The notes beneath the pieces were generated by a model that saw nothing but the letters and a program-made list of their open reading frames with translations, made no database searches and was not told the origin of the DNA. From NCBI RefSeq assembly GCF_041296385.1, contig NC_091017.1:11588001-11652000 (forward strand): a stretch of 64,000 nt of DNA, in the 5' to 3' direction. Positions 45,842 to 57,761 of the stretch are shown piece by piece; the first letter of the stretch is position 1; every line of letters begins with the position of its first letter. The stretch comes from Aphelocoma coerulescens (Eukaryota; Chordata; Aves; Passeriformes; Corvidae). Position numbers and translations under genes: made by a program.

Positions 45842-46443
45842 AACAGCCTTGCACTGCCTTTCATAACCAGCCCCTGCCTACTGCCTCCTTCCCTGGCCTT
45901 CCATGTCTTGTCTTCCTCTCCTTTGATTTAACTTGCTTCTCCTATCTCTCCCTTGCTTGCCTTACTCCACTGACCTTTCTGTGTTCTTGCCTTGACTTGC
46001 CTAGCTGTTCCTTGCTTCACATTGCTTTGTGTAAGCATTCCCTGTTTTTATTTGCCTACCCCTTTCTTGCCTGGCCTTTCCTTGCCTAGCCTTTCTTGTC
46101 TTTGCCTGCCCTCTGCATCACTGGACTTACCTTCCTATGCCCTGCCTTCCCTACAGCTTCTGGGCCTTCTCTTGCCTCGCACTCATTGGCCCTACTTTGC
46201 TGCCTGCTCACTGCTCTTGCTTTGCTTTCCCTAACTTTCCCTTGACTTGACTAGAATTGCCTAAACTTGCTTTGACTGCATTGCCTTGCCTGCATGGAAG
46301 AAAAGGCAAGGCAGGGCAAAGCAAGGAAATCATAGGCAGGGCAGGGCAAGGGAGACATAGGCAAGAGAGACGTAGCCAAGGAAGGCAAAGCAAGGGTAGG
46401 CTAGGAAAAACCAGGCAATGGTACTGAAGGCAACGCAAGGCCA
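45842..46443. repeat. CCTTG block, strand switch and CAAGG block, copy 5
   Basis: Hairpin at 46283-46312. Confidence 0.88.
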
Positions 46444-49400
46444 AGTGACTCATAATGCCTTTCCTTGGAATGCAAAGGTCTGAATCCCAGTGTTGGTGGA
46501 GCAGATGATAAGGTCCCATGGGGAAGTAAACTCAACTGAGACATTTCTCTCCTGGCACCTCTTGTGTAGGAGCAATTCTTAGATATATTCAATATTGGCG
46601 GTAGCACGCCAGTTCCTCAGAGAGGATGACAATGCTTTTCCATGGGAAGGAAAGCACCTAGCCCCAGTGTTTCAGGTGCACATAAGAAGCTGCCTAGTGG
46701 AGGTAAAGGGCAGCAGCAACTTTCTGTCCTGGCATATTTGGTGTAGAAGCACTGCCTTGATTTGTACAAGTATGGAGTTGCTACGCCCTATTTTCAAGGC
46801 AGTCTCCTGAAAAAGTCAATTTTGGCATGTCGTTTCCACTTCTGAAAGGTGGTCTTCTGAACTCTTGGCAGTAAGCCAAGACAAGCAGCTATGCTCATCC
46901 TTGGTGTGCAGCTGATTTAGACACCAGGGCAGGTAATGTCCAGTAACAGTGTTCTGGCACATTGGATGGGAGCAGTTCCTGGATGTTTTCTATTTTGGAG
47001 GAGGAGATCCCAGTTCTTCTGAGATGGGCTCATAGTTTCTCTCTTTGGCAAAGAAAGCAGTTTTGGATCTGCATGTAGGGTGTTCTCAGCGAATTAATGG
47101 CTTTTCCTCATGGGCAGTTCTGTGGGCTATAGCTGTTGAACTGTTAGAGAAGGAATGAAAAAGCCAAGCTGTTGAACAAATTTGCATCCTGCTGACTTTA
47201 GCAGCCCCTGATAAAATTCTGTTTGCATCCTGACTCTGTGAGACTGAAGGATTATGATGGTACTTAAAGCTGAGGAGGAAAGTGCACATAGAAGAGCATG
47301 TGAATTTAATGGCTCTTCCTAGTAGGCAGTTCTCTGGGCTAGAGCTGTTGAACTGTTAGAGAGGGAATGCAAGAGCCAAGCTTCTGAGCTCTTTTCCCTG
47401 CTACCTTTAAAGTATGAGCATTCCCTGGTGCTCTCCTATTTGGATAATAAGTTAGAGTGGGTTTCACATTCACTTTGAAGAATAGAAACAGCGCCATGTG
47501 AACCTGTGCCATCAGCTTTCCTTTCCAACTAAATGTTCCTACTTGCAATCTTGCAATTCTTACTTGCAATCATGCAGAGCACCGTGCTTGAGGCTGGTGC
47601 ATTGAAGAAAATTAAATTAGGGCTGTATCAGTACAAAGGAGAGATTGCCATTTGCAAAACCTCGTTTCGCTTAAGTTAGTAATATTGTAAGTGTTAATTG
47701 AGTGGTCATTGGTTGCCTATCACCATCCTGATGCACTAATTTCATCAAGTGTAAATATTGGTCACAAAAGGTGCCCATTCAGCAACCTGTTGCTGTCTCC
47801 ACATGGAAGTGTCTTCCGGACGAAATCAAAAGACATTCGAAGAGCCAGGATCCGCAAAGGAACAAACTATTGCCACATGAATGGTGCTGGGCGCCATGAG
47901 GAGCAGTTAACTTTAACCTGCGCGCTGTCAGCACTCAGAAGAACAACCCCAGCATGGCAGGGGGGACTTGCAAAAGAAGGAAAGGCCCCTCACCTAGCTA
48001 TAAACCACCCAAAGTGCAGAGCCAAGTTGAAAACACCACTGCTCTCAAATCAACCGTGTCAGGACAAAAAGATTTCACTGATCTCCCCCTTCCAGGTACA
48101 AACTCTTATTTGCACCACACTCAGAGGGCAATGTGAGCTCCCCAGCGCTGTCTTTCACTCTCGCAGAGTCCAGATACTAACTTGTGAACATCCTACACAA
48201 ACATTAGCTCATGAAAGTGCCAGCTTGAGCAAGAACAGCAGACCCTCCCATTGCACCCCCTTGTCATCCAGAGTGCGGCGGTTTGTTGAAAATCATGGAC
48301 TCGGAAAGACCAATGCAGCAACTGCTTTTCTCTCTCCTACTGCCTTTCCCTGAGCGAGAGGTAGATGGATGATGTGGACTTAGTGGAACAGAAAGAGTAT
48401 GACTGTACTTATAAGGGAGGAAAACCCCCCACAGCATACTGTGCTGTGTGCAGTACACGCTCTGAAAAGAGACAAAGCTGAATGCTGCCAGCGGGCTTCG
48501 GTTCTCAGACTGCTTGCATGGGCAGAGCTGCGGGCTCTTTTAAGGATGGAAACTGGCATCTGTGAGTGTAAAGAATGTGACTTTCCACACAGCTTAGAAG
48601 AAAGGTGCATAGCCCCAGTGAGAAGTGTGTACGTGAAAGACTGGCAGAAGAAGTCGCAGTCCAGCAAGGCTGGTATCTTTTTCTTTGTGCCAAATAGGCA
48701 CCTTGGGAACATGAAAGTACTTGATGGTAGCCAAACTGACAGTGAAGGCACAGAACACCGTCGGGTGTGTGCAGTGTACAGACGCAATGTAAAAGCCCTG
48801 AGTACCATTTGACTGCAGTCATAGTGCAAGTTTGCAACTGTACCATGCAAGGCCAGTGAAAGCTTCCTGTGCGGCCACATTTTCGTATTGGAGCTCGCTA
48901 GCTGGAAGTGATTCGGTTTGTCTGCAGTATCCGCTCGACTGAATGTGATGTGTCACTGGAAAGAAAAGTACAGACCAGCAGTGCGTTTGATATGGTTCAG
49001 GGGCTGCAAAGGGAATGTACAGGCCACCTCTGGGATTTTGGTCTTTGTGCATTCCCATGGCAGCAGTTCCTGGATGTTTTTGTTCTACAGTTTAGGCTCA
49101 GTGAGAGAGAAAAAATGCGAGAGCACGCATAGCAGAGCCACAGGGAGAATTGTTGAGGTATGAGTTGCGTGCTGTTCAGATACTGCCGTACCAAAGGCCT
49201 ACCTAAACACTGCTGCTGATCTAGCATGTCTTTCTGTAGCAAGACTTGTTGGTACTGCAAAACAGAAGATGCGTGAGGTCAAATGAATCTGGACAGAAAA
49301 TTTCAGACGAGCAGCCTATGAGTGCATGATTGAAACAGTAAATTTAGGTGACAGAATAGATCGTGGCATCGATTTGCGTAGTGTTAATATTCTCTGAAGG

Positions 49401-50176
49401 GAATGCAAAAAGCCAAGATGTGTTTTCCATTCTAGCTGTTCCTGACAAAAACTGAGGAATAAAACTTTCGTTCTAGATGGAATGTAACATTCAGTTCCCA
49501 GGATTTTGCACTCCAAAGTTCAACAAAAGAGTTTCCACAAGAATCTTGAGAAGAAGCACAATCACTTCCACCTAGAGCTGGAAGAGGAAGAGGCAGCGGC
49601 ACAAGCAAGTGCCCTTGAGCGTCCTCCTTCCGAATGCTAGAACGTCAATTCAGCAGGCAGGAGTGCAGCAGCCACCCTTCGTCTTGCAAGCCCATACGAC
49701 GCGCACACCAGCCCGGTGCTCTGCGGCTTCGTCCTTCGCCTTTTCGAGCACGCCGTACCTTCATTCTCCCGGAGGCGAACAGCGGTCTGCTTCTCGCACG
49801 GAACGCTGTGTCGGCAGCCAAGCGCTCCAGTGCACTGCTTCTGCCCAAACACGCCTGGGCCCTGCACCTCTCCTTCCCAGCGCTACGTAGCAGCACAATC
49901 TGTCCCTCTTGCGATCGCAAGCTAAGCGGAAAGCTTCTCGGCTACGTCTCCCGCAGAGAGCTGTGCCAGGACAATAAGCTTGCAAGCACTTTGCTCCTGA
50001 CACTAGTGGCAACAGGGATTCGCACCACCTTCCAGGAGCAGTCCTCTTGCCTTTTACAAGGTGCAAAAGCGCCCCCTCTGTGGCGGTGCTGTCTGCCCGG
50101 TCTTTCTCGGCTCGAAGCACCACGAGGCACACAAGACTCTCTCGCAAGGACCGAAATTCCCGATAGGCGTCTCTGC

Positions 50177-51080
50177 GCTTTCTGCAATGCTGCACGCACA
50201 AGCCCGGTGCTCTGAGGCTTCGTTCTTCGCCTTTCGTTGTCTGGGCAGAAGAGAAGCCGAGCGAGGCCATTGTGCTTTGCCGCTTGTCAGTGTGCTGTGC
50301 ACGGTTTTTCCGCAGCTCGAGCTAGCGGGAGACCCCTTCGGTTTCGCGGCGTCCACACTACCCATGGTAGCTCTCGCTCAGCGAAACTTGAAGGGGAGAA
50401 GCACTTGCTGGATGAGTCTTTCAGTGTGCAGGACTTTGAAAACACAGCAGCGCAATCGGGGCCACGAGAAGGACCGCTGAGAAGTCGCTCTCGCACAGAG
50501 AACCGTGCCAGGATGACGAGCTCGCCCAGCATTTGCCCCTGACACTTGGGGAACTCGTAGCTGCCAGTGCCTTCCAGGGGCAGTCTGCTTTCTGTCATAA
50601 CCTGCATAGGGCCCGTCAGATGGTGGTGCTGTCTGCCTTCTCCTTCTCGGCCAGAGTGTACTCTGGTGCACACTGCAGTCTGGCAAGGAGCAAAGATCTT
50701 CGGTAGACATCTCGCACAGGAGAAAGTTGCCAAGAAAGAACCACGTTCTTCATCAGCCCTCCTCATGTCCCGATTGGGGTGCTGCCTTCAAAGCCTTGCA
50801 CATTGAAAGACTTCTCCAGCAAGTGCTTCTCCCCTGGCGCACTTCGCTGAGTGAGAGCTGCATGGGCAGCGTGGACTCAGCGAAACCGAAAGGGTGTCGC
50901 TGTAGCTCGAGCTGAGCAAAGAAACCGTGCACGGTGCACCGTTGGTGGGTGCAGCATGCACGCGGAAAAGCAGCAAAGTTCACTGCCATCGCTGGCCTTC
51001 TCTTCAGTCCAGACCACTTAAGGCAAACAATTTAGCTGCAGAGCACTGGGCTTGCGTGTGCAGTGCACCAAATTGCCCAA
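50177..51080. repeat. 0.9-kb imperfect palindrome, copy 5
   Basis: A-type spacer. Arms 50177-50478 and about 50762-51080. Confidence 0.85.
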
Positions 51081-51914
51081 GACCAGCAAGGGCTCGTTCA
51101 CAAGCAGAGTCGGCTGAGAGCATTCTTGCTTGCTCCAGAAAGGAAGCCGCAGCTATAGTGCTTCATCCCACAGCGTGGACATAGGCACTTTCCTAGTTGT
51201 TCAGCCTTGCAGAGTCCCTGCAACTAGAGCTCAGCCAGGAGCAGGCGTCAAAGCAGAAGGCTTTCCTAAAGCACGCCTCTCCAACCAGCCTTCGGAAATC
51301 GCAAATGACACTGTGGCTCTGTGCCTTTCTTCTAAGACAGACGCCCACCTTGCTTTCACTCTCGCAGCTCCCTTGGCAGCCTCCAGCAGCTGCTTTCCTG
51401 GAGAACGGCCCGAGAAGTAGAAGCCAGGGCTGGGCTGCACCTTCGCCTTCCGCACGTAAGCGGCACCAGACTCACCGGTGCGCTCTGTTCTTCCCTCCTC
51501 CGCTGCATGCTACTACCATCGTGTTCTCGGAAAGACGGAGACTGAAGGGAAGCGCAAATGCTTCCACAGAGAGCTACAAGAGGAATAGGCAGCAGCAGCA
51601 CAGGCAAGTGCCGTGGAACTTCCTCCTTCCCAAGGCTATAACGTCAATTCAGCAGGCAGGAGAGTGGCAGCCACGCTCGTCTTGCAGCCCGTACAACGAG
51701 CACGCGAGCCCGGCGCTCCGCGGCTTCGTTCTTCGCCTTTTCAAGCACGCCGTACCTTCGTTCCCCCGGAGGCGGACGGTCTTCTGCTTCTCGCCCGGAA
51801 CACTGTGCCCGGCAGTGCAGCGCTTTCTGCGGCAAGCTGCAAAGCGCCCGTCAGATGGCGATGCTGTCTGCCCGCTCCTCGGCTCGAGTGTACTCCGGCG
51901 CACGCTGCCGTCTC
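50683..51914 (+). repeat. Inner repeat 1, copy 5 (A-type)
   Basis: C at 51605 (CAGGCAAG), so the 316-codon TTG-started frame is again open (51197-52147), as in copies 1 and 6. Confidence 0.95.
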
Positions 51915-53146
51915 GCAAGGAGCAAAGAGCTTCGGTAGACATCTCGCACAGGAGAAAGTTGCCAAGAAAGAACCACGTTCTTCATCAGCCCTCCTCATGT
52001 CCCGATTGGGGTGCTGCCTTCAAAGCCTTGCACATTGAAAGACTTCTCCAGCAAGTGCTTCTCCCCTGGCGCACTTCGCTGAGTGAGAGCTGCATGGGCA
52101 GCGTGGACTCAGCGAAACCGAAAGGGTGTCGCTGTAGCTCGAGCTGAGCAAAGAAACCGTGCTCGGTGCACCGTTGGTGGGTGCAGCATGCACGCGGAAA
52201 AGCAGCAAAGTTCACTGCCATCGCTGGCCTTCTCTTCAGTCCAGACCACTTAAGGCAAACAATTTAGCTGCAGAGCACTGGGCTTGCGTGTGCAGTGCAC
52301 CAAATTGCCCAAGACCAGCAAGGGCTCGTTCACAAGCAGAGTCGGCTGAGAGCATTCTTGCTTGCTCCAGAAAGGAAGCCGCAGCTATAGTGCTTCATCC
52401 CACAGCGTGGACATAGGCACTTTCCTAGTTGTTCAGCCTTGCAGAGTCCCTGCAACTAGAGCTCAGCCAGGAGCAGGCGTCAAAGCAGAAGGCTTTCCTA
52501 AAGCACGCCTCTCCAACCAGCCTTCGGAAATCGCAAATGACACTGTGGCTCTGTGCCTTTCTTCTAAGACAGATGCCCACCTTGCTTTCACTCTCGCAGC
52601 TCCCTTGGCAGCCTCCAGCAGCTGCTTTCCTGGAGAACGGCCCGAGAAGTAGAAGCCAGGGCTGGGCTGCACCTTCGCCTTCCGCACGTAAGCGGCACCA
52701 GACTCACCGGTGCGCTCTGTTCTTCCCTCCTCCGCTGCATGCTACTACCATCGTGTTCTCGGAAAGACGGAGACTGAAGGGAAGCGCAAATGCTTCCACA
52801 GAGAGCTACAAGAGGAATAGGCAGCAGCAGCACAGGTAAGTGCCGTGGAACTTCCTCCTTCCCAAGGCTATAACGTCAATTCAGCAGGCAGGAGAGTGGC
52901 AGCCACGGTCGTCTTGCAGCCCGTACAACGAGCACGCGAGCCCGGCGCTCCGCGGCTTCGTTCTTCGCCTTTTCGAGCATGCCGTACCTTCGTTCCCCCG
53001 GAGGCGGACGGTCTTCTGCTTCTCGCCCGGAACACTGTGCCCGGCAGTGCAGCGCTTTCTGCGGCAAGCTGCAAAGCGCCCGTCAGATGGCGATGCTGTC
53101 TGCCCGCTCCTCGGCTCGAGTGTACTCCGGCGCACGCTGCCGTCTC
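51915..53146 (+). repeat. Inner repeat 2, copy 5 (A-type)
   Basis: T at 52163 and C at 52171. Confidence 0.95.
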
Positions 53147-54782
53147 GCAAGGAGCAAAGAGCTTCGGTAGACAGCTCACACAGGAGAAAGGTGCCAGGAC
53201 GACACCACATTCCTCCTCACCCCTTCTCGTGGCCCACATTGTGGTGCTGCCTTCAAAGCCGTGCGCATTGAAAGACTCTTCCAGCAAGTGCTTCTCCCCT
53301 GGCACACTTCGCTCAGCGACAGCTACGTGGGCAGCGTGGACTCAGCGAAACTGAAAGGGTGTCCTTGTAGCTCGAGCTTGTTGGAGAGGATGAAAGTTTG
53401 GTAAGAAAGTTTCACAGCTATGTAGGCTTGACAGAAAGATCTCTGAATGTAGAAACTTAGCATGAGGTAGAAATGGAAACGAGTTTTGATAGAGAGTAAA
53501 AGGTGTTTTGCTGAAACACTGATCACTGAATAACTGAGAAGGCAAAGGTTGGAGATTGAGTTGGAAGGAGATGTTTTTTATTAGGACACCGGTATGTGAG
53601 TACAAACAAGCACATGTTTTTCACCAAGTAAATAAGTCTCAAGAAGGCCATAAGGAAATAGAAAACATGTTTTTACCAAAAAGAGAGCTATCGCAGGCAA
53701 ACAAGAAATGTCGATGTAGCAAGAAGAAGAGAGGTCTGAGAATTTTCCACTGTAAGCTTAAATTGTAACATACTTACTCTTGTGATTGGATAAGAATGAC
53801 TATAATATGGTAATGGTAGTAGTCATGATAGGCTACAGGCAAATGTAAAGGTATTGTTGTATGGTGCTTATTGGTTGCTATGTATTGAGATACTCAGCAA
53901 AGAAAAATACATAATGCTTTCTAACTTGAACAGAAAGCGGCTCCAGGTATGCCTACCAGCTGTAGCTGACAGCTGTAGGGCTGGCTCTGGATACCCACTC
54001 CCTGAAATGCTGTAACTTCGCCTATGCAATACACAGCTTTCAAGAGAGCCGCCTGAAGTCCAGACACCCTTCGCGAGCCTTTCTCCTATAGAGCTGTGGA
54101 AAGAAATCGTGCACGCTACACCGAGGGTGCGTGCAGCATGCACGAGCAAAAGCGGCAAAGTTCAGTGCCCTCGCTGGGCTTCCCTTCCGTGCGGATAACG
54201 TGAGGCGAAAAATGAAGCCGCAGAGCACCGGGCTTGCAGGTGCAGTGCACCGAGTTGCAGAAGTCCAGCAGGCTCGTTCACAAGCCAAGCCGGCTGAGGG
54301 AGTCCTCGCGTCTCCAAAAGGGAACGCGGAGCCGTAGCACTTCATCCCACAGCGTGGAGATAGGCACTTCCCTAGTCGTTCAGCCTTGCAGAGTCCCTGC
54401 AGCTAGAGCTCACCCAGGAGCAGGCGTCAAAGCAGAAGGCCCTCCTAAAGCACCCTTTCTCCAAGCAGCCTCCTGAAAGGGCGCATCACAGTGCGGCTCT
54501 GCGCCTTTCTTCTAAGACAGACGCCCGCTATACTTTCGTGCTCGCAGCTCCCTTGGCAGCCTCCAGCAGCTACTCTCCTGGAGAACGGCCGTAGACGTCA
54601 AAGCCAGTGCTGGGCTGCACCTCCGCCCTCCCCAGGTAAGCAACAGCGAACTCACCGGTGCACTCTGTACTTCCCTCCTCCGCTTGCATCCTACATGCAT
54701 TCGTGTTCTCCGAAACTCAGAGACTGAAGGGAAGGGCAATTGCTTCCCCAGATAGCTGCAAGGGCACTAGGCAGCAGCAGCA
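53147..54782 (+). repeat. Inner repeat 3 split by LTR 2, copy 5
   Basis: Left part 53147-53378, right part 54091-54782. Confidence 0.85.
53379..54090 (-). mobile_element. Solo LTR 2, copy 5
   Basis: GAGCT at 53374-53378 and 54091-54095. Last LTR 2 in the window. Confidence 0.72.
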
Positions 54783-54829
54783 CAAATTTCACATGACCTG
54801 ATGCACTGTAGAGATATTACCCTGTTACC

Positions 54830-55938
54830 CCTCCTTTCTCCTCGTCCTCGACCAATTGTGGTGGGATGTCGAAAGGCTTGGCCAGCGAAAAGCTCATCCA
54901 GCAAGGGCGTCTCTCTTGACGCATTTCCCTGACCGAGAGCTACACAGATGGTCTGGACACTGTAAAACAGCAAGAAAATAATTCTATGTCCAGCTGAGGA
55001 AAATCCGTGCACAGAAAAATGTAGATGCCTGCAGTAAACAATCTGAAGAGCGGCAAAGCTCCAAGCCATCGCTGCGCTTCAGTCCTGTCCGGACCACAGA
55101 AGGCGAAGAACGAAGCAGCTGGGCACCGGCTTCATGGACTCAGTGGCGCGACTTGCAAACGTCCAGCCAAGAGCTGCTTCAACAAGCAGATTCAGCCGAG
55201 AATGCTCTGCCTGCACTTTCCCTCGCAGCGCTAGGCAGCACCACGTTCTGTTTGCGTGGCAGCCTGATTCTTAACGGAAAGATTCTCAATGCCTGTGTCT
55301 GGCACAGAGAACGGTTTTAGGTCAGCAAGCTCACCCGGCGCTTACCCTCGACGCGTGCAAACCTGTATTTGCACCGCATTCCAGTGGCAGCCCTCTTTCC
55401 TTTCCAGCCGGCACAGCGCCGTCAGATCGCGGTGCTCTCTGCACCTGCCTTCTCGCTTCCAAGTGCCACCGCGCACATTACAGCCTTGCAGGGAGCGAAG
55501 AGGCGGAGAGGCGTCTCGCAAAGAAGAACGTGCCGGGACGAAAAGGTGCTCTTTCCTTTCTCCTCCTCCTTTGCCCGAATGGTGGTGCTGTGTTGAAAGG
55601 CTTGGCCAGCGAAAAGCTCATCCAGCAAGTGTTTCTCTCCTGACGCCTTTCGCTGAGCGAGAGAGCTACACGGACACTTTCGACTCGGGGAAACAGCAAG
55701 AGAATGACTGTACGTCGAGCTGAGGAAAAGCCGTGCACAGCAGCCTGTGGCTGCGTGCAGTGTTCACGCTGAAGAGCGGCAAAGCTCCAAGCCATCGCTG
55801 CGCTTCAGTCCTGTCCGGACCACAGAAGGCGAAGAACGAAGCAGCTGGGCACCGGCTTCATGGGCTCAGTGGAGCGACTTGCAAATGTCCAGCCAAGAGC
55901 TGCTTCAACAAGCAGATTCAGCTGAGAATGCTCTGCCT
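54830..55938 (+). repeat. Modules B-G-B, copy 5
   Basis: Module B at 54830-55212 and 55556-55938. Confidence 0.87.
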
Positions 55939-56110
55939 GCTTCAACAAAGTAAGGCGCAGCCCTTGCACTGCAGCACACTGCCTGGCCAGAAACAGGTTC
56001 TTACACCTTCAGTGCTGCCGAGCCCACGCAGCTTGAGCACACCCAGAAGGACGCGTCCAGAAAGAAGGCGTTCTTCGAGTGCCTTGTCCTTCCTTGTTCT
56101 GTCTTTCATC

Positions 56111-56322
56111 TGCACCTGAAACAGTGGGTCTACGTGTTTTCCTTCCCAGGGAAAAGAACTTTCATTCTTGTCCAGGAGTCTATGGCTAAAATGGTGATTG
56201 CATGTCCCATATCCAATACAACCAAGGATTACTCCCGGAGGAAAGCTGCCAGGACAGATGGGTCTTGCTGGCTTTAACCACCCCTGGGCCACCTCTCATA
56301 TTCTCCTGAAACAGTGGGGTAC
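56111..56322 (-). repeat. Module E inverted arm, copy 5
   Basis: Faces the forward arm at about 57795-58002. Confidence 0.7.
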
Positions 56323-56331
56323 ATGAAGGCA

Positions 56332-56850
56332 TTGCCATACCTGATCATCCCTTGCCATGCAGAGCCCAGCCTTGCATTGCCTTACAGACACCTCTGTGTA
56401 CCTCCCTTGCCCTTCCTATGTCTCCATTGCATGGCCTTGTTCACCAATCTCCCACCTTGACTTTCTTACCCCTTGTTTCCTGGTCTTGTCTTGCCTGCTT
56501 CTCCTATGACTCTCTTGGCCTTGCCTAAGTCTCTCTTGCCTTGCTTTGCAAAGCCAACACTTGCCTTGCCCTGCTACCCCTCTTTCCCTCGCCTAGTCTA
56601 CCCACCTTTGACTGGCCTGTCCATCCGATCATCACCTTTTCTGCACCACCCCTCCATGCTCTTGTCTTGCCTTGGCCTGCCTACCCTTCCCTTGCCTTGC
56701 ACTGCCTTGCATAACCCTTGCCCTTCTTGACATTTGTGCCCCTTTCCAACATGGCCTTGCTTTCCTTTGCCTACCCCTCCCAATCCCTGCTTTGCCTACA
56801 GATTCCTGGCCTTCTTTTGTCTACCACTCCTTTGCCTTTTGTGGGAACCA
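56332..56850 (+). repeat. CCTTG block across the copy 5/6 border
   Basis: Matches the border block of copies 4/5. Confidence 0.9.
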
Positions 56851-56855
56851 ACAGC

Positions 56856-57154
56856 TGGTCTGAAGGCCTCACAGACATTTCCGTTGATACAATCATTTTG
56901 TACCCGTGAGAATTGCAGAAGCAAGAAGATAAACAACAGAAAGAAGTTGTAACAGCTGCAAAAGGGACGATACTGGCTGATGTTTAGCAAAGAATGTGTG
57001 TACACTATAGACAACCAGTAGTATTGTATTATAGCAAAATAATAGTCCATGCACATGTAGCTAAAAAAGTGCATAAGAGAAGATGCATAAATAATACAAG
57101 TGGTTTTTTGCCATTGCTCGGGGCAGAGAGTGTATGTGTGTCGTGACCGTCTCA
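56856..57154 (+). mobile_element. Solo LTR 1, copy 6
   Basis: ACAGC at 56851-56855 and 57155-57159. Confidence 0.62.
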
Positions 57155-57159
57155 ACAGC

Positions 57160-57761
57160 AACAGCCTTGCACTGCCTTTCATAACCAGCCCCTGCCTACT
57201 GCCTCCTTCCCTGGCCTTCCATGTCTTGTCTTCCTCTCCTTTGATTTAACTTGCTTCTCCTATCTCTCCCTTGCTTGCCTTACTCCACTGACCTTTCTGT
57301 GTTCTTGCCTTGACTTGCCTAGCTGTTCCTTGCTTCACATTGCTTTGTGTAAGCATTCCCTGTTTTTATTTGCCTACCCCTTTCTTGCCTGGCCTTTCCT
57401 TGCCTAGCCTTTCTTGTCTTTGCCTGCCCTCTGCATCACTGGACTTACCTTCCTATGCCCTGCCTTCCCTACAGCTTCTGGGCCTTCTCTTGCCTCGCAC
57501 TCATTGGCCCTACTTTGCTGCCTGCTCACTGCTCTTGCTTTGCTTTCCCTAACTTTCCCTTGACTTGACTAGAATTGCCTAAACTTGCTTTGACTGCATT
57601 GCCTTGCCTGCATGGAAGAAAAGGCAAGGCAGGGCAAAGCAAGGAAATCATAGGCAGGGCAGGGCAAGGGAGACATAGGCAAGAGAGACGTAGCCAAGGA
57701 AGGCAAAGCAAGGGTAGGCTAGGAAAAACCAGGCAATGGTACTGAAGGCAACGCAAGGCCA
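57160..57761. repeat. CCTTG block, strand switch and CAAGG block, copy 6
   Basis: Hairpin at 57601-57630. Confidence 0.88.

Larger units (their letters stand above)
45274..56591 (+). repeat. Macrosatellite unit, copy 5 (11,318 bp)
   Basis: Fifth full copy, A-type, with G at 49917 and C at 51605. At every variable site I tracked it equals copy 6, so the two are the most recently separated neighbours in the window. Confidence 0.97.
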